Under the pieces are notes generated by a model. It was not told the origin of the DNA. It did not search any database and saw nothing but the letters and a program-made list of their open reading frames with translations. Shown here in pieces: positions 38,153 through 46,263 of a stretch of DNA of 64,000 nt; the first letter of the stretch is position 1, and each line of letters starts with the position of its first letter. A program made the translations under genes and the position numbers. Source of the DNA: Phnomibacter ginsenosidimutans (GTDB lineage Bacteria > Bacteroidota > Bacteroidia > Chitinophagales > Chitinophagaceae); assembly GCF_009740285.1 (NCBI RefSeq), contig NZ_CP046566.1:4130658-4194657 (forward strand), read 5' to 3'.

Positions 38153-38525
38153 ATCCATTGATTACCCTTCTTACACCATCTTTGAATAGCGCAGTATTAA
38201 AATTGACCAATAAGCCAAGCTTGCAACCCGATAATTTCAGGTAGGTTAAGATTTGTGCCAAATGCACATCGGTCAACATTTCTACTGCTTTTATTTCTAC
38301 TATTAGTTTGTCTTCTACTATTAAATCGAGCCGATATCCAATGTCCATTTTTACAGATTCGTATACCAGCGGCAATCCCTTTTGTCGTTCTACTTTTAAT
38401 CCTTCCTGCATCAACTCGTAATGCAAGCATTCTTCATAAGCACTTTCCAACAAACCCGGCCCTAATGCTTTGTGTACTTTAAGGCCAGATTGAAAAACAA
38501 CGTGTGCAATGGCATCTTCATGCAT
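38145..38525 (-). CDS. GxxExxY protein (PD-(D/E)XK nuclease-like family)
   Basis: 126 residues from the ATG at 38525 (MHEDAIAHVVFQSGLKVHKA). The name motif is GLLESAY in ALGPGLLESAYEECLHYEL. A nuclease-like core Asp...Glu-x-Lys is visible in GYRLDLIVEDKLIVEIKAVE. The family (PF13366-type) is common and multi-copy in Bacteroidota; activity is not established. The gene stands between the two methionine synthase genes and is bracketed by inverted repeats at 38114 and 38577; the left repeat touches its 3' end. This looks like a small mobile cassette rather than part of the methionine operon. Confidence 0.85.
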   Translation of the reverse strand: MHEDAIAHVVFQSGLKVHKALGPGLLESAYEECLHYELMQEGLKVERQKGLPLVYESVKMDIGYRLDLIVEDKLIVEIKAVEMLTDVHLAQILTYLKLSGCKLGLLVNFNTALFKDGVRRVINGSL

Positions 38526-38539
38526 AATGTGTGATTTTT

Positions 38540-38577
38540 CTTTGTGTGCTTTGTGCCTTCCTTGTGCCTTGGTGGTT
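38540..38577. repeat. Right inverted repeat flanking the GxxExxY gene
   Basis: Minus-strand reading: AACCACCAAGGCACAAGG then AAGGCACAAAGCACACAAA. Its outer end supplies part of the stop codon of the upstream metH gene (TAA read across 38578-38576). Confidence 0.75.
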
Positions 38578-39592
38578 ATAGTGCCTTCTCCACTACCGGC
38601 ACCGCTCTCGGCTTCAGGCTTTTGACGTGCTGGGCTATGTGGCGGATGTGGTCGGGTGTGGTGCCGCAGCAACCGCCTACAATGTTTACATACCCTTCTT
38701 TGGCCCACTCTTCTATAAAGTGTGCCGTTTCGTGTGGTTGTTCGTCGTATTCGCCCATGGCGTTGGGCAGGCCGGCATTGGGGTAGGCACTGGTATAGCA
38801 GCTGGCAATCTGGCTCAGCTCTTCGATGTGGCTGCGCATTTCTTGCGCCCCCAGAGCACAGTTGAGCCCCACACTCAGCGGACGGGCATGCGCCACACTG
38901 GTGTAAAAAGCTTCCAGCGTTTGGCCACTCAGGGTACGGCCGCTGGCATCGGTAATGGTACCGCTGATGCTAATGGGCAGCTCGGGCTTACCGCTGTCGC
39001 GGAAATATTTTTTCACCGCTACAATAGCCGCTTTGGCATTGAGGGTATCAAAAATGGTTTCGATGAGGAGCAGATCTACGCCGCCTTCTACCAATGCCTG
39101 CACCTGTGTGTAATAGGCTTCCATGGCTTCGTCGAAACTGAGGGCCCGGTAGCCGGGGTTGTTCACATCGGGGCTGAGCGACAAGGTTTTGTTCATGGGG
39201 CCAATGGCACCAGCCACAAATTTGGGCGTGGTGTCGCCGGTTTCGGCACGGTATTCTTCAATGGCCTGGCGGGCACACTTGGCAGCGGCAACGTTGAGCT
39301 CATGAGCCAGTGCCTCCATGCCGTAATCGGCGAGTGAAACCACCTGGCAGTTGAAGGTGTTGGTTTCAATAATATCGGCACCGGCCTGCAGGTATTGCTT
39401 GTGAATGCCCACAATGATGTGCGGCTGTGTAAGGCACAACAGGTCGTTGTTGCCTTTGAGATCGCTGGGCCAATCTTTGAAACGTTCGCCGCGGTAGTCG
39501 GCTTCTTCGAGTTTGTGGCGCTGTATCATGGTGCCCATGGCGCCATCAATGACTAAAATGCGTTTGCTGAGTTCTTCGCGTATGTTGCTCAT
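38576..39592 (-). CDS. metH: Methionine synthase, homocysteine S-methyltransferase domain (separate gene)
   Basis: 338 residues from the ATG at 39592 ([20 protein letters not shown]). The fold binds homocysteine through zinc: Cys in [10 protein letters not shown] and the CysCys of [12 protein letters not shown]. It ends at [13 protein letters not shown], just where the linker to the pterin domain begins in full-length MetH. With the gene at 35432-38099 it should form a two-subunit cobalamin-dependent methionine synthase. The stop codon lies at the edge of the inverted repeat of the GxxExxY cassette. Confidence 0.94.
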   Translation of the reverse strand: MSNIREELSKRILVIDGAMGTMIQRHKLEEADYRGERFKDWPSDLKGNNDLLCLTQPHIIVGIHKQYLQAGADIIETNTFNCQVVSLADYGMEALAHELNVAAAKCARQAIEEYRAETGDTTPKFVAGAIGPMNKTLSLSPDVNNPGYRALSFDEAMEAYYTQVQALVEGGVDLLLIETIFDTLNAKAAIVAVKKYFRDSGKPELPISISGTITDASGRTLSGQTLEAFYTSVAHARPLSVGLNCALGAQEMRSHIEELSQIASCYTSAYPNAGLPNAMGEYDEQPHETAHFIEEWAKEGYVNIVGGCCGTTPDHIRHIAQHVKSLKPRAVPVVEKAL

Positions 39593-39919
39593 AGTATGTT
39601 CAAGTTTGCACTGCCGGTGCAGTGAGTGACACAACCGGTGCTACATAGTAGTACCACTGCTTGTGACCACAGTATTAAAATGCTGAACTATAAACGAGGG
39701 AAAATCCGGAGTGGAAGTACACATCGTTTATTAGTTCGGTGAAGATGCTGTTTCGTTTGTGGTGCTTCGACAAGCTCAGCATAGCAAACTACTTACCCAG
39801 CAGGCCGAACAATAAACAAATCCGCCTGCCGGATGGCAAAGGTATTGCAAAATGCTGAATGGGCGGGTTTGCTAAAAACGGAAAACCGCTGCCTTGCGAC
39901 AACGGTTTTTTAAGTTAGG
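39593..39919. other. Intergenic gap upstream of metH
   Basis: 327 bases. Seen: CACTGC/GCAGTG inverted repeat (39609-39624), a copy of the common GCTTCGACAAGCTCAGCA sequence (39764-39781), and a weak terminator stem near 39887-39911. I see no riboswitch consensus (SAM or cobalamin) and no small ORF that I would defend. Confidence 0.45.
39886..39912 (-). terminator. Possible terminator of the DUF5777/cytochrome operon
   Basis: AAAACCG and CGGTTTT form a short stem around a 14-base loop that may itself fold; T-rich on both strands. Confidence 0.45.
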
Positions 39920-40831
39920 TTACCATTTTGGGGGCTTCGATTTCTTTTTACCACCAATTTGAAACACCCGGCTGATGTTGAAACCAAAATGAATATCGCC
40001 ACCAAAAAAGTTGCCGGTCGTTTCTGTGAGGAAGGGCTTTTCAGCAATCCCTTGTCCGTTGGTAAAAATCAATTGGAAAACGTGACCACCTGTTTCAATA
40101 TCAAAACCTATGGCCAGTGAGTTGCGGGTATTGGCAAATTTGTAGTCGCTCAGGTTGTAGTAGTATTCTACATTGAGGCTGGTGCTCTTGGTGAGCTTAA
40201 AGCGGCCACCGGCACCGAGTGAAATAATATCGTTGGGATCGGTAGATGTAGGCACAATATTGTAGTGCGTAAATGTAGGCATCAACTGCAGCGACAAACC
40301 TTCGGTAAACTTGCGGGCAACTAACAGTTGCATGGTGTAAGCCATACGGTCGGTAAAGTTGGGTTTGTACGGCAGCGAGGCTGCATAGTCATCCGTACGA
40401 ATCATGCCGGCAGCTACCACGGCCACAGATACGGGCATGCCCGAAGATTTTTGCTCTAAAAATTTGTACTTCACAAATCCATCGAGTTGCTTTTGATAGC
40501 TGGTACGGCCAATGCCTACCATCAGCTTATTGGTAATGCCATAATCGAGACCCAAACGAATAAAAGCCTGATCGAGACCAAACATTTCCTTAATGCCACT
40601 ATTGAGCTTACCAAAGCGATGTTGAATTTTGAAATCGAGTACACCAGCGGGCAAGTTTTCTACACTATGACCGTTTGAAATGCGGGTGGTTTTAAACGTT
40701 GCCAACACTACTTCCGGTCCTTTCTTTTCTTCCTTTTTGGTTTCCTGCTCCAGCAGTTTATCCAGGTCTACATCTTGTGCAAATACAGGTGCAGCAAGCA
40801 ATACAGCAGCAGCAAGCAATATATGTTTCAT
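39920..40831 (-). CDS. DUF5777 family outer-membrane beta-barrel protein
   Basis: 303 residues from the ATG at 40831 with signal peptide MKHILLAAAVLLAAPVFAQ. A charged linker (EQETKKEEKKGPEVVLATFK) precedes a barrel with repeated amphipathic strands (VLDFKIQHRFGKL, LGLDYGITNKLMVGIGRTSY, SLNVEYYYNLSDYKF) and a C-terminal strand FGFNISRVFQIGG. It is the last gene of a five-gene minus-strand operon with YceI and two haem lipoproteins, so it may be the pore or scaffold of an envelope electron-transfer complex (inference). Confidence 0.82.
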   Translation of the reverse strand: MKHILLAAAVLLAAPVFAQDVDLDKLLEQETKKEEKKGPEVVLATFKTTRISNGHSVENLPAGVLDFKIQHRFGKLNSGIKEMFGLDQAFIRLGLDYGITNKLMVGIGRTSYQKQLDGFVKYKFLEQKSSGMPVSVAVVAAGMIRTDDYAASLPYKPNFTDRMAYTMQLLVARKFTEGLSLQLMPTFTHYNIVPTSTDPNDIISLGAGGRFKLTKSTSLNVEYYYNLSDYKFANTRNSLAIGFDIETGGHVFQLIFTNGQGIAEKPFLTETTGNFFGGDIHFGFNISRVFQIGGKKKSKPPKW

Positions 40832-40915
40832 TGTCGGGTTCAATTCAGGCTTGAAAAAAAGTATAGAAGAGATACGGGCAAATAGCCGGTACAGATGCAC
40901 CGGCTATTCGATTAT

Positions 40916-41470
40916 TTAAGATTTGTACGGAGCATACTGGCATTTCACGGTTACTTCTATTTCCTGCGCAATTTTTGCCGAAGAAAAAGAAGGTACATCA
41001 ATACCAAAATCGCTACGCTTTACCATAAACACTGCGTTTACAGCAGGCACACCTCCTTTGATGGTAATGGTGCCGGGCACAGTAATGTTTTTGGTCACTC
41101 CATGCATGGTCATGGCACCGCTTACCTCTACTTTATAAGTACCGTCTTTTTTAAAATCAACAGCTTTTGTATTGACGATGCTGCCTTTGAATTCTGCTTT
41201 CGGAAACTGATCGCTGTTCATGTAGTTGGCATCGTTGAAGTGATCTTGCATAGATGCTTTAGGAAATCGAAATCCTTTGATGAGCAACTGAAAACGAAAC
41301 TCACCTTTTGCTCCATCTATAAATGAAACTACTTCGTTGTTTTCTGCTTTGATGTCTTCAATAGCGGTGTGAGAGAAAAAACTGACAGCACCTGTTTTGG
41401 TAAACCATACTTGAGCAAATAAGCTTTGTGCAGCCAGTACAATACTAGCAGTGAGCAATACTTTTTTCAT
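40916..41470 (-). CDS. YceI family periplasmic protein
   Basis: 184 residues, signal peptide MKKVLLTASIVLAAQSLFAQ. The lipocalin-like YceI fold is seen in GAVSFFSHTAIEDIKAEN, MQDHFNDANYMNSDQFPKAEF, VSGAMTMHGVTKNITVPGTI and MVKRSDFGID. YceI proteins bind polyisoprenoid or similar amphiphiles, including quinones in some cases. The gene lies between haem lipoprotein genes and the barrel gene, 39 and 84 bases apart. Confidence 0.93.
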   Translation of the reverse strand: MKKVLLTASIVLAAQSLFAQVWFTKTGAVSFFSHTAIEDIKAENNEVVSFIDGAKGEFRFQLLIKGFRFPKASMQDHFNDANYMNSDQFPKAEFKGSIVNTKAVDFKKDGTYKVEVSGAMTMHGVTKNITVPGTITIKGGVPAVNAVFMVKRSDFGIDVPSFSSAKIAQEIEVTVKCQYAPYKS

Positions 41471-41509
41471 GTGTTCTTATTTTTTGGAGTTGGAATGAAA
41501 GAATGGTGA

Positions 41510-41887
41510 TTAGTTGTTGAGAGCTCCGGCATTTACCCAGGCTTTTATCACGGCTATTTCGCAGGCAGGAAGCTGCGGAGTGCCCTGGGGCATAGGTTTA
41601 AAGCCAGCAGTATGTGCAATGGAGCCTACCAGCTTGCCATTGCCGGCTTGTATTTTCACCGCCGCATAAGTATCGAGTTTGATGCCTGCACCAGCCGCCG
41701 CCGTACCGCCATGGCAGAGGTTGCATTTGCTATTGAGCAGGGGCAATACTTTGGCACTGAAAGTGGCACCGGTAGTATCGCAGGCAGTAGAAGGAGGATA
41801 TACAATATCAGCCTTATCGTAGTAGCATGATGAAAAGGATAACACAGCCAAACCCATCATCAGCACCAATAAAAATTTATACTTCAT
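41510..41887 (-). CDS. Cytochrome c-like lipoprotein, one haem site
   Basis: 125 residues from the ATG at 41887; lipoprotein signal FLLVLMMGLAVLSFSSCYYD. One haem c site, SKCNLCHGG, with a likely distal Met in KPMPQGTP. The C-terminal half (CEIAVIKAWVNAGALNN) is clearly homologous to the second module of the next gene, so the two arose by duplication. It should be lipid-anchored in the envelope and carry electrons. Confidence 0.85.
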   Translation of the reverse strand: MKYKFLLVLMMGLAVLSFSSCYYDKADIVYPPSTACDTTGATFSAKVLPLLNSKCNLCHGGTAAAGAGIKLDTYAAVKIQAGNGKLVGSIAHTAGFKPMPQGTPQLPACEIAVIKAWVNAGALNN

Positions 41888-41901
41888 AAATACGCAATCG
41901 T

Positions 41902-42606
41902 TTAATTGTTGAGGGCGCCGGCATCCACCCATTTTTTTATCGTGGCCAGCTGGCAACTGTTGAGCTTGTAGCCTTGTGGCATACCCGAAAAACCTGTGAG
42001 GTAATTGATGGAACCCATAAGCCGGCCGTTGGTAACAGCGGCTTTCACACCTGCATGGGTGGAGAAGTTGTATCCACCACTGGCCAGCGCATTGCTATGG
42101 CAACCAAGGCAAGCCGTGTTGATGATGGGTGCAACAGATTTGCTGTAAGTAACAGTAGCCGTGTCGCATTTGGTGGTGTTACATCCCGTGGTGTTTTTAG
42201 CACCTTCATTTATCCATTTGGCCACCAAACTAATTTGGGCGGTGGTAAATCCTGCGTTGGGCGGTGGCGGCATGCGGTCGCTGCCGCTCTTCAGCAATAC
42301 TTCAAAAATTTTACTGCCCGATGCATTGCCCGCTTTCACGCCTTTCTTTATGATGTTGTTGTAGCTGTCGAGAATGTAGCCTTCTTCATGTGTGGTCGCA
42401 TCATGACAACCCGAACGGGCACAGCCCGAACTCAGCAAGGGTAAAATATCGGTTTCGAAACAAACCGCTCCATTGGCTCCGGAGCCAACAGTAGTAGTAT
42501 CGCCAGGCCCACCAGTGCCGATGGTTGCCAGATAGGGGTCGTGTTTACAACTATACAGGGCCGATACCAATAGCAGGCAGGCCAGCAGGGTGCGCCAGTT
42601 TTTCAT
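41902..42606 (-). CDS. Cytochrome c-like lipoprotein, two haem sites
   Basis: 234 residues from the ATG at 42606; lipobox in LLACLLLVSALYSCKHDPY. Module 1 has CARSGCH, a CX4CH haem site, with Met in DRMPPPPNAGF; module 2 has the standard CLGCH with Met in GMPQGYKL. Both modules end in an I..(V/K)KW(I/V)..GA helix as in planctomycete-type cytochromes. It starts 15 bases before the one-haem gene, so the two are cotranscribed. The CX4CH spacing is unusual and could affect haem loading. Confidence 0.87.
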   Translation of the reverse strand: MKNWRTLLACLLLVSALYSCKHDPYLATIGTGGPGDTTTVGSGANGAVCFETDILPLLSSGCARSGCHDATTHEEGYILDSYNNIIKKGVKAGNASGSKIFEVLLKSGSDRMPPPPNAGFTTAQISLVAKWINEGAKNTTGCNTTKCDTATVTYSKSVAPIINTACLGCHSNALASGGYNFSTHAGVKAAVTNGRLMGSINYLTGFSGMPQGYKLNSCQLATIKKWVDAGALNN

Positions 42607-42638
42607 ACTCAAATGGGTTATTGTCGGATCAAAAAAGA

Positions 42639-43052
42639 CTACTTGTCCATGTAGCAGTCGATGACCACCACATCCATCAAAAAGCCTGTACAAATGCCCC
42701 TTACAGTTACGGTGCTACCTACTGCGGCGGATGACGGCTCTTTCATGGTACACTGTACCCCAAACATGGGGTCGCTGGTTTTGAGTGTGAGTACCTGTTG
42801 CTGTTCCTGATTGGTTTGTACCTGCGTTACTTCGCCGGTTACGGCCACGGCTTTGTCCAGATAGTTGGCGTTGGCCTGGGTTTCGTTGTTGGTGTATGCA
42901 TCGAACAAAGCCTGGGCCTGCACGGCTATGGCAGTCTCCTCTTTTACATCACGCTGCGGCTTGTTCCATACCAAATACGCATAAACCATGCCAATAGTAA
43001 ACAGTACTGCGCCCAGTATTAATATGGTCCTGATATATTTTTTCTTCATCAT
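42639..43052 (-). CDS. Membrane-anchored OB-fold protein (tRNA_anti-like)
   Basis: 137 residues from one of two adjacent ATG codons (43052 or 43049). A single N-terminal membrane helix (ILILGAVLFTIGMVYAYLV) is followed by a small OB-fold domain (LDKAVAVTGEVTQVQTN, VQCTMKEPSSAAVGSTVTVR, GICTGFLMDVVVIDCYM). The family is related to the tRNA_anti-like domain of Bacteroidota envelope proteins; nucleic-acid binding is not implied outside the cytoplasm. First gene of the cytochrome operon; the next gene starts 32 bases on. Confidence 0.82.
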   Translation of the reverse strand: MMKKKYIRTILILGAVLFTIGMVYAYLVWNKPQRDVKEETAIAVQAQALFDAYTNNETQANANYLDKAVAVTGEVTQVQTNQEQQQVLTLKTSDPMFGVQCTMKEPSSAAVGSTVTVRGICTGFLMDVVVIDCYMDK

Positions 43053-43265
43053 AGTAAAATGGTTTTCCGAATGATCCATTCGTTTTACCAACCATAGGTA
43101 CGCATAGTTTGGTACATATAGTTGCTGCTAAACTGCAAGAAATACTTGCCGCCACCTACATCAGCCCTCCGAAGCGGGAAAGCGGACTACCGAAACGGGA
43201 ATTATAGAACTTGAAAAAATGGATGGATTTAACCCAACCGGGAAAAACCGGCACCGAACCGGTAC

Positions 43266-43883
43266 TTACTGGCGTACAAAGTTTTCGACCGGCAGGCGGT
43301 TTTGCAGGCTGCGGGCCAGGGTCATTTCATCGGCATATTCCAGTTCGCCGCCAAAGGCAATGCCTCTTGAAATAGCAGTGACTTTCACTGGCAAGTGGGC
43401 CAGTTTTTTCTGGATGAAATAAATGCTGGTGTCGCCCTGTATGTTGGGGTTGAGGGCAAAAATGATTTCGCTGACGTTGTTGTTGCTGGCTCTTTGTATC
43501 AGGGTTTCAATGTTCAGCTGATCGGGGCCAATGCCATCGAGTGGCGAAATAACGCCGCCCAACACATGGTAAGTGCCGTTGTATTGCTGCGTGGCTTCTA
43601 TGGCCATTACATCGCGGATGCTTTCTACCACACAAATCAAATCTTGCCGGCGGGCAGGTGTAGCGCAAATGTTGCACAGGGCATGGTCGCTTACATTGTG
43701 GCACTGCTGGCAAAACTGAATTTCCCGCCGCATTTTGCTGATTGTTTCGGCAAACATGTCTACCTGTGCAGGCTCGGTTTTGAGCAAATGCAATACCAAC
43801 CGCAGGGCTGTTTTTTTGCCAATACCCGGCAGCCGCGAAAACTCGGCCACTGCATTTTCCAATAAGGTAGATGAGAAATTCAT
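43266..43883 (-). CDS. recR: Recombination protein RecR
   Basis: 205 residues from the ATG at 43883 (MNFSSTLLENAVAEFSRLPG). The HhH motif is LPGIGKKTALRLVLHLL, the zinc site is CQQCHNVSDHALCNIC, and the Toprim domain shows ICVVESIRDVMAIEA. It works with RecO and RecF to load RecA at gaps. The extra upstream reading frame to 43982 runs into a dispersed repeat and is rejected. Confidence 0.96.
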   Translation of the reverse strand: MNFSSTLLENAVAEFSRLPGIGKKTALRLVLHLLKTEPAQVDMFAETISKMRREIQFCQQCHNVSDHALCNICATPARRQDLICVVESIRDVMAIEATQQYNGTYHVLGGVISPLDGIGPDQLNIETLIQRASNNNVSEIIFALNPNIQGDTSIYFIQKKLAHLPVKVTAISRGIAFGGELEYADEMTLARSLQNRLPVENFVRQ

Positions 43884-43975
43884 GAATTGGGCCGCAAGAT
43901 AAGTTGAATTGGTAGCAAGTTTTTTAACCACTGAGGGAAAGGAGGTCGGCTCAGAGTAACATGGAGGATTTTTTT

Positions 43976-44015
43976 GAACCACGAAGACACGAAGGACACA
44001 CTAGGAGCACAAAGA
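43976..44015. repeat. Dispersed repeat of the AACCACAAAG type (solo copy)
   Basis: GAACCACGAAGACACGAAGG then ACACACTAGGAGCACAAAG. It shares CACTAGG with the left repeat of the GxxExxY cassette but has no gene. The rest of the gap 43884-44133 shows nothing beyond low-complexity CCTTTGGCCTT-like runs. Confidence 0.6.
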
Positions 44016-44133
44016 GCTTATTGGAGTTTGCGGTTGGCAGTAGGCAATTTTCAGGACATCCGTTCAACACCTGCAAACTGCTAACTCCTTTACCTTAACC
44101 TCGGCCTTTGGCCTTGTGCTTTCAGCCTTACGC

Positions 44134-45561
44134 CTACAGCTCAATATCAAACTCATTTTCCCAGCCGGCCTTGATGCTGAATTTTTGCTCAATGGCCAGC
44201 ACCACTTCGGGTTGTATTTTTTTCCAGTAGTCGCCGGTATCCCATTTGCCGTTTTGGTTGGCATCGTACAAAATGCGGAGCACATATTCACCAGGCTTAA
44301 ACAGCGGTATGTTTACTTTATTGCTGGTAAGCACGGTGGTTTGTACCACTTGCTCTGCTTCTACCCATTGCAGCACAGGGTGCAGCGCCAGGTTGATACC
44401 CGTGAGATTGATTTTAAGAGAACCATATTCCCGTTCGCTTTTGGTTTTAAAGAGCACGGTATCGGTCTTTGTATTGATGTTGCCCGCTGTATCGGTAGCA
44501 AAACCTTTGGCAATGCGCAGCATGAAAAATTCATTTTCCTTCCAAGGGTATTGCAGCACTACCCGGTTTTGTGCTGTATCCAGCGTAAGCTTGTAGTTCG
44601 TTTTGGCTACAGCATTGGTATCGGCCAGCATGAGTTTGCTGCTATCAATGCGGGCAATTTTTTTGGTAAACTTAAACTCGAAAGAGCTAAGCAAATCTTG
44701 CGGCATGTTTTCATTGGCCGAAGTGTTGATGAGTACATTTTTATCAACTTTCTGGCGGTTGGGCGCATTGTTGCCTTCCTGATTGTTGCTGCCTGCTGTG
44801 CTGGTTTTGGGCGGTTCTTTTTCTGCAGCAAAAGCCCGCAACTCTACCGGTGCCGGATTGGTACCCGTGGCAATCATACTATCGTTAAACGCAAACATGG
44901 TGCGGTTGCTGCTGTAGCGGCGCATGCCTTCATCTTTCAATGCAAAAATGTAGAAGCGGCCGGGCGGCATTTGTTCAAACCGAAACTCGCCCTTGCCATT
45001 GGGCTTGGTGATAAAGCGAGGTTTGATTTTGGCCACCGCCGAATCGTCGGGGTCGCTGTGCAGCAAAATGGACAAAGTGCTGTCGGGCAAGCCGGTTTCG
45101 GCATTGATTACAGTGCCACTGAGCTGCAGGCTATCGATATAGCTGCCCGTGCTGAAAACATATTTGAAATTGCGCAGCGGGTTCGATTCGTTTACATCTT
45201 TTATGGCATTGCCAAACTGAAAACTGTAGGTAGTGTTGGGTTGCAGTGTATCCCGCACTTTGATGTACACGTGACGCAGCCGGCCGGTAATATCGGGGGT
45301 GCGGTCGAAGGGTGGGTTTACAATCAGCTCCTGCTGCAGGTTGTCGAGCTGTATGTATTCATCAAACTCCAATTCAATATTGGCCCCTTTAAACTGCGTG
45401 GCCATGTTCACCGGAGTGGCTTTGATGAGCACCGGCGGCAATGAGTCTTTGGGCCCACCAGTAGGCGGAATGATATTGGCACAGCCGGGTACCAAAGTAG
45501 CCCATGCTGCCAGGGCCGGCAACAGCAACAGCCATTTGTAAGAAGAAAATGCTTTGTACAT
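44134..45561 (-). CDS. Ig-like domain lipoprotein
   Basis: 475 residues from the ATG at 45561, lipoprotein signal LLLLPALAAWATLVPGCANI. Residues 30-130 form a bacterial Ig-like (Big_5/SbsA) domain with IIPPTGGPKDSLPPVLIKA and ELEFDEYIQL; a carboxypeptidase-like or Ig module follows (SGTVINAETGLPDSTLSILL); a second Ig-like part covers 270-380; the end (YDANQNGKWDTGDYWKKIQP) resembles the DUF found at the C-terminus of such lipoproteins. Conserved in Bacteroidota as a surface or periplasmic lipoprotein of unknown role. The open frame up to 46041 is not used. Confidence 0.87.
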   Translation of the reverse strand: MYKAFSSYKWLLLLPALAAWATLVPGCANIIPPTGGPKDSLPPVLIKATPVNMATQFKGANIELEFDEYIQLDNLQQELIVNPPFDRTPDITGRLRHVYIKVRDTLQPNTTYSFQFGNAIKDVNESNPLRNFKYVFSTGSYIDSLQLSGTVINAETGLPDSTLSILLHSDPDDSAVAKIKPRFITKPNGKGEFRFEQMPPGRFYIFALKDEGMRRYSSNRTMFAFNDSMIATGTNPAPVELRAFAAEKEPPKTSTAGSNNQEGNNAPNRQKVDKNVLINTSANENMPQDLLSSFEFKFTKKIARIDSSKLMLADTNAVAKTNYKLTLDTAQNRVVLQYPWKENEFFMLRIAKGFATDTAGNINTKTDTVLFKTKSEREYGSLKINLTGINLALHPVLQWVEAEQVVQTTVLTSNKVNIPLFKPGEYVLRILYDANQNGKWDTGDYWKKIQPEVVLAIEQKFSIKAGWENEFDIEL

Positions 45562-45693
45562 GCAGGTTGCAAACTTACAGGTGTACGCAATGCCAAGGCC
45601 TGCTTGCAAAATGTGAAAAATCGTTGCCCGGCCTTTTTGTCGATTTAACGTAGGCAGTTTGCAACATTCACGAACATGGTTTGTATTTACTAT

Positions 45694-46191
45694 ATGTCGA
45701 AAGTATACTCTCTGAAAACCGTGCAGTACATGCCCATCAGCCTCGAGCAGGCGTGGGATTTTTTTAGCAAACCTGACAACCTGAAAGACATTACGCCCAA
45801 CAACCTGGGCTTTGTTATCCGCAGCAAGCACCATGGCCCCCGCATGTATGCCGGCCAGGTGATTGAATATACCGTGAGCCCGGTGCTGGGCATACCGCTC
45901 TACTGGATGACGGAAATAACCCATGTGCAAGACAAGCAGTTTTTTGTAGATGAGCAACGCTTTGGCCCCTACAGCCTGTGGCACCACCAGCACCATTTTG
46001 AAGCAGTGGAAGGCGGGGTAAAAATGACCGACATTGTACACTACAAACTACCGCTGTGGTGGCTGGGCGATTTGGCCAATCTGCTGTTTGTAAAAGCACA
46101 GCTACGCCAAATTTTTAGCTTCCGTTTTCAAAAAACCGCCGAGCTGTTTGGCGCCTGGCCGGGCCAAAAAGTGGATGTACAGTTTTACTAA
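45694..46191 (+). CDS. SRPBCC family protein (polyketide cyclase/CoQ-binding-like)
   Basis: 165 residues from the ATG at 45694 (MSKVYSLKTVQYMPISLEQA). The START-like fold is supported by WDFFSKPDNLKDITPNNLGF, IEYTVSPVLGIPLYWMTEIT, RFGPYSLWHHQHHFEAVEGG and the C-terminal helix FVKAQLRQIFSFRFQKTAEL. It binds a hydrophobic ligand that is unknown. Single gene, ended by a bidirectional terminator. Confidence 0.87.
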   Translation: MSKVYSLKTVQYMPISLEQAWDFFSKPDNLKDITPNNLGFVIRSKHHGPRMYAGQVIEYTVSPVLGIPLYWMTEITHVQDKQFFVDEQRFGPYSLWHHQHHFEAVEGGVKMTDIVHYKLPLWWLGDLANLLFVKAQLRQIFSFRFQKTAELFGAWPGQKVDVQFY

Positions 46192-46212
46192 TCACCTGCA
46201 TATACCGCAATA

Positions 46213-46248
46213 AAAAAGGGTTGACGCTGCAAAACGTCAACCCTTTTT
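46213..46248. terminator. Bidirectional terminator
   Basis: AAAAAGGGTTGACG (46213-46226) pairs with CGTCAACCCTTTTT (46235-46248) around CTGCAAAA. It serves the SRPBCC gene and the convergent TPR gene. Confidence 0.9.
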
Positions 46249-46263
46249 CTATTCCTCATTACA

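Noticed and set aside
38627-39337. 236-codon open frame on the plus strand inside metH
   Set aside because: Antisense shadow of the homocysteine methyltransferase gene without domain features.
38100-39592. Splitting of metH caused by the GxxExxY element
   Set aside because: Two-gene methionine synthases broken at this linker are found widely in Bacteroidota, so the split is older; the element merely sits in the gap.
39593-39919. SAM or cobalamin riboswitch before metH
   Set aside because: I looked for the conserved cores and found only short unrelated inverted repeats.
44116-45444. 442-codon open frame on the plus strand
   Set aside because: It is antisense to the Ig-like lipoprotein, has no family features, and its composition is what the complement of a coding strand gives.
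45562-46041. Upstream extension of the Ig-like lipoprotein to 635 residues
   Set aside because: The lipoprotein signal begins at the ATG at 45561, and the extension is antisense to the SRPBCC gene.
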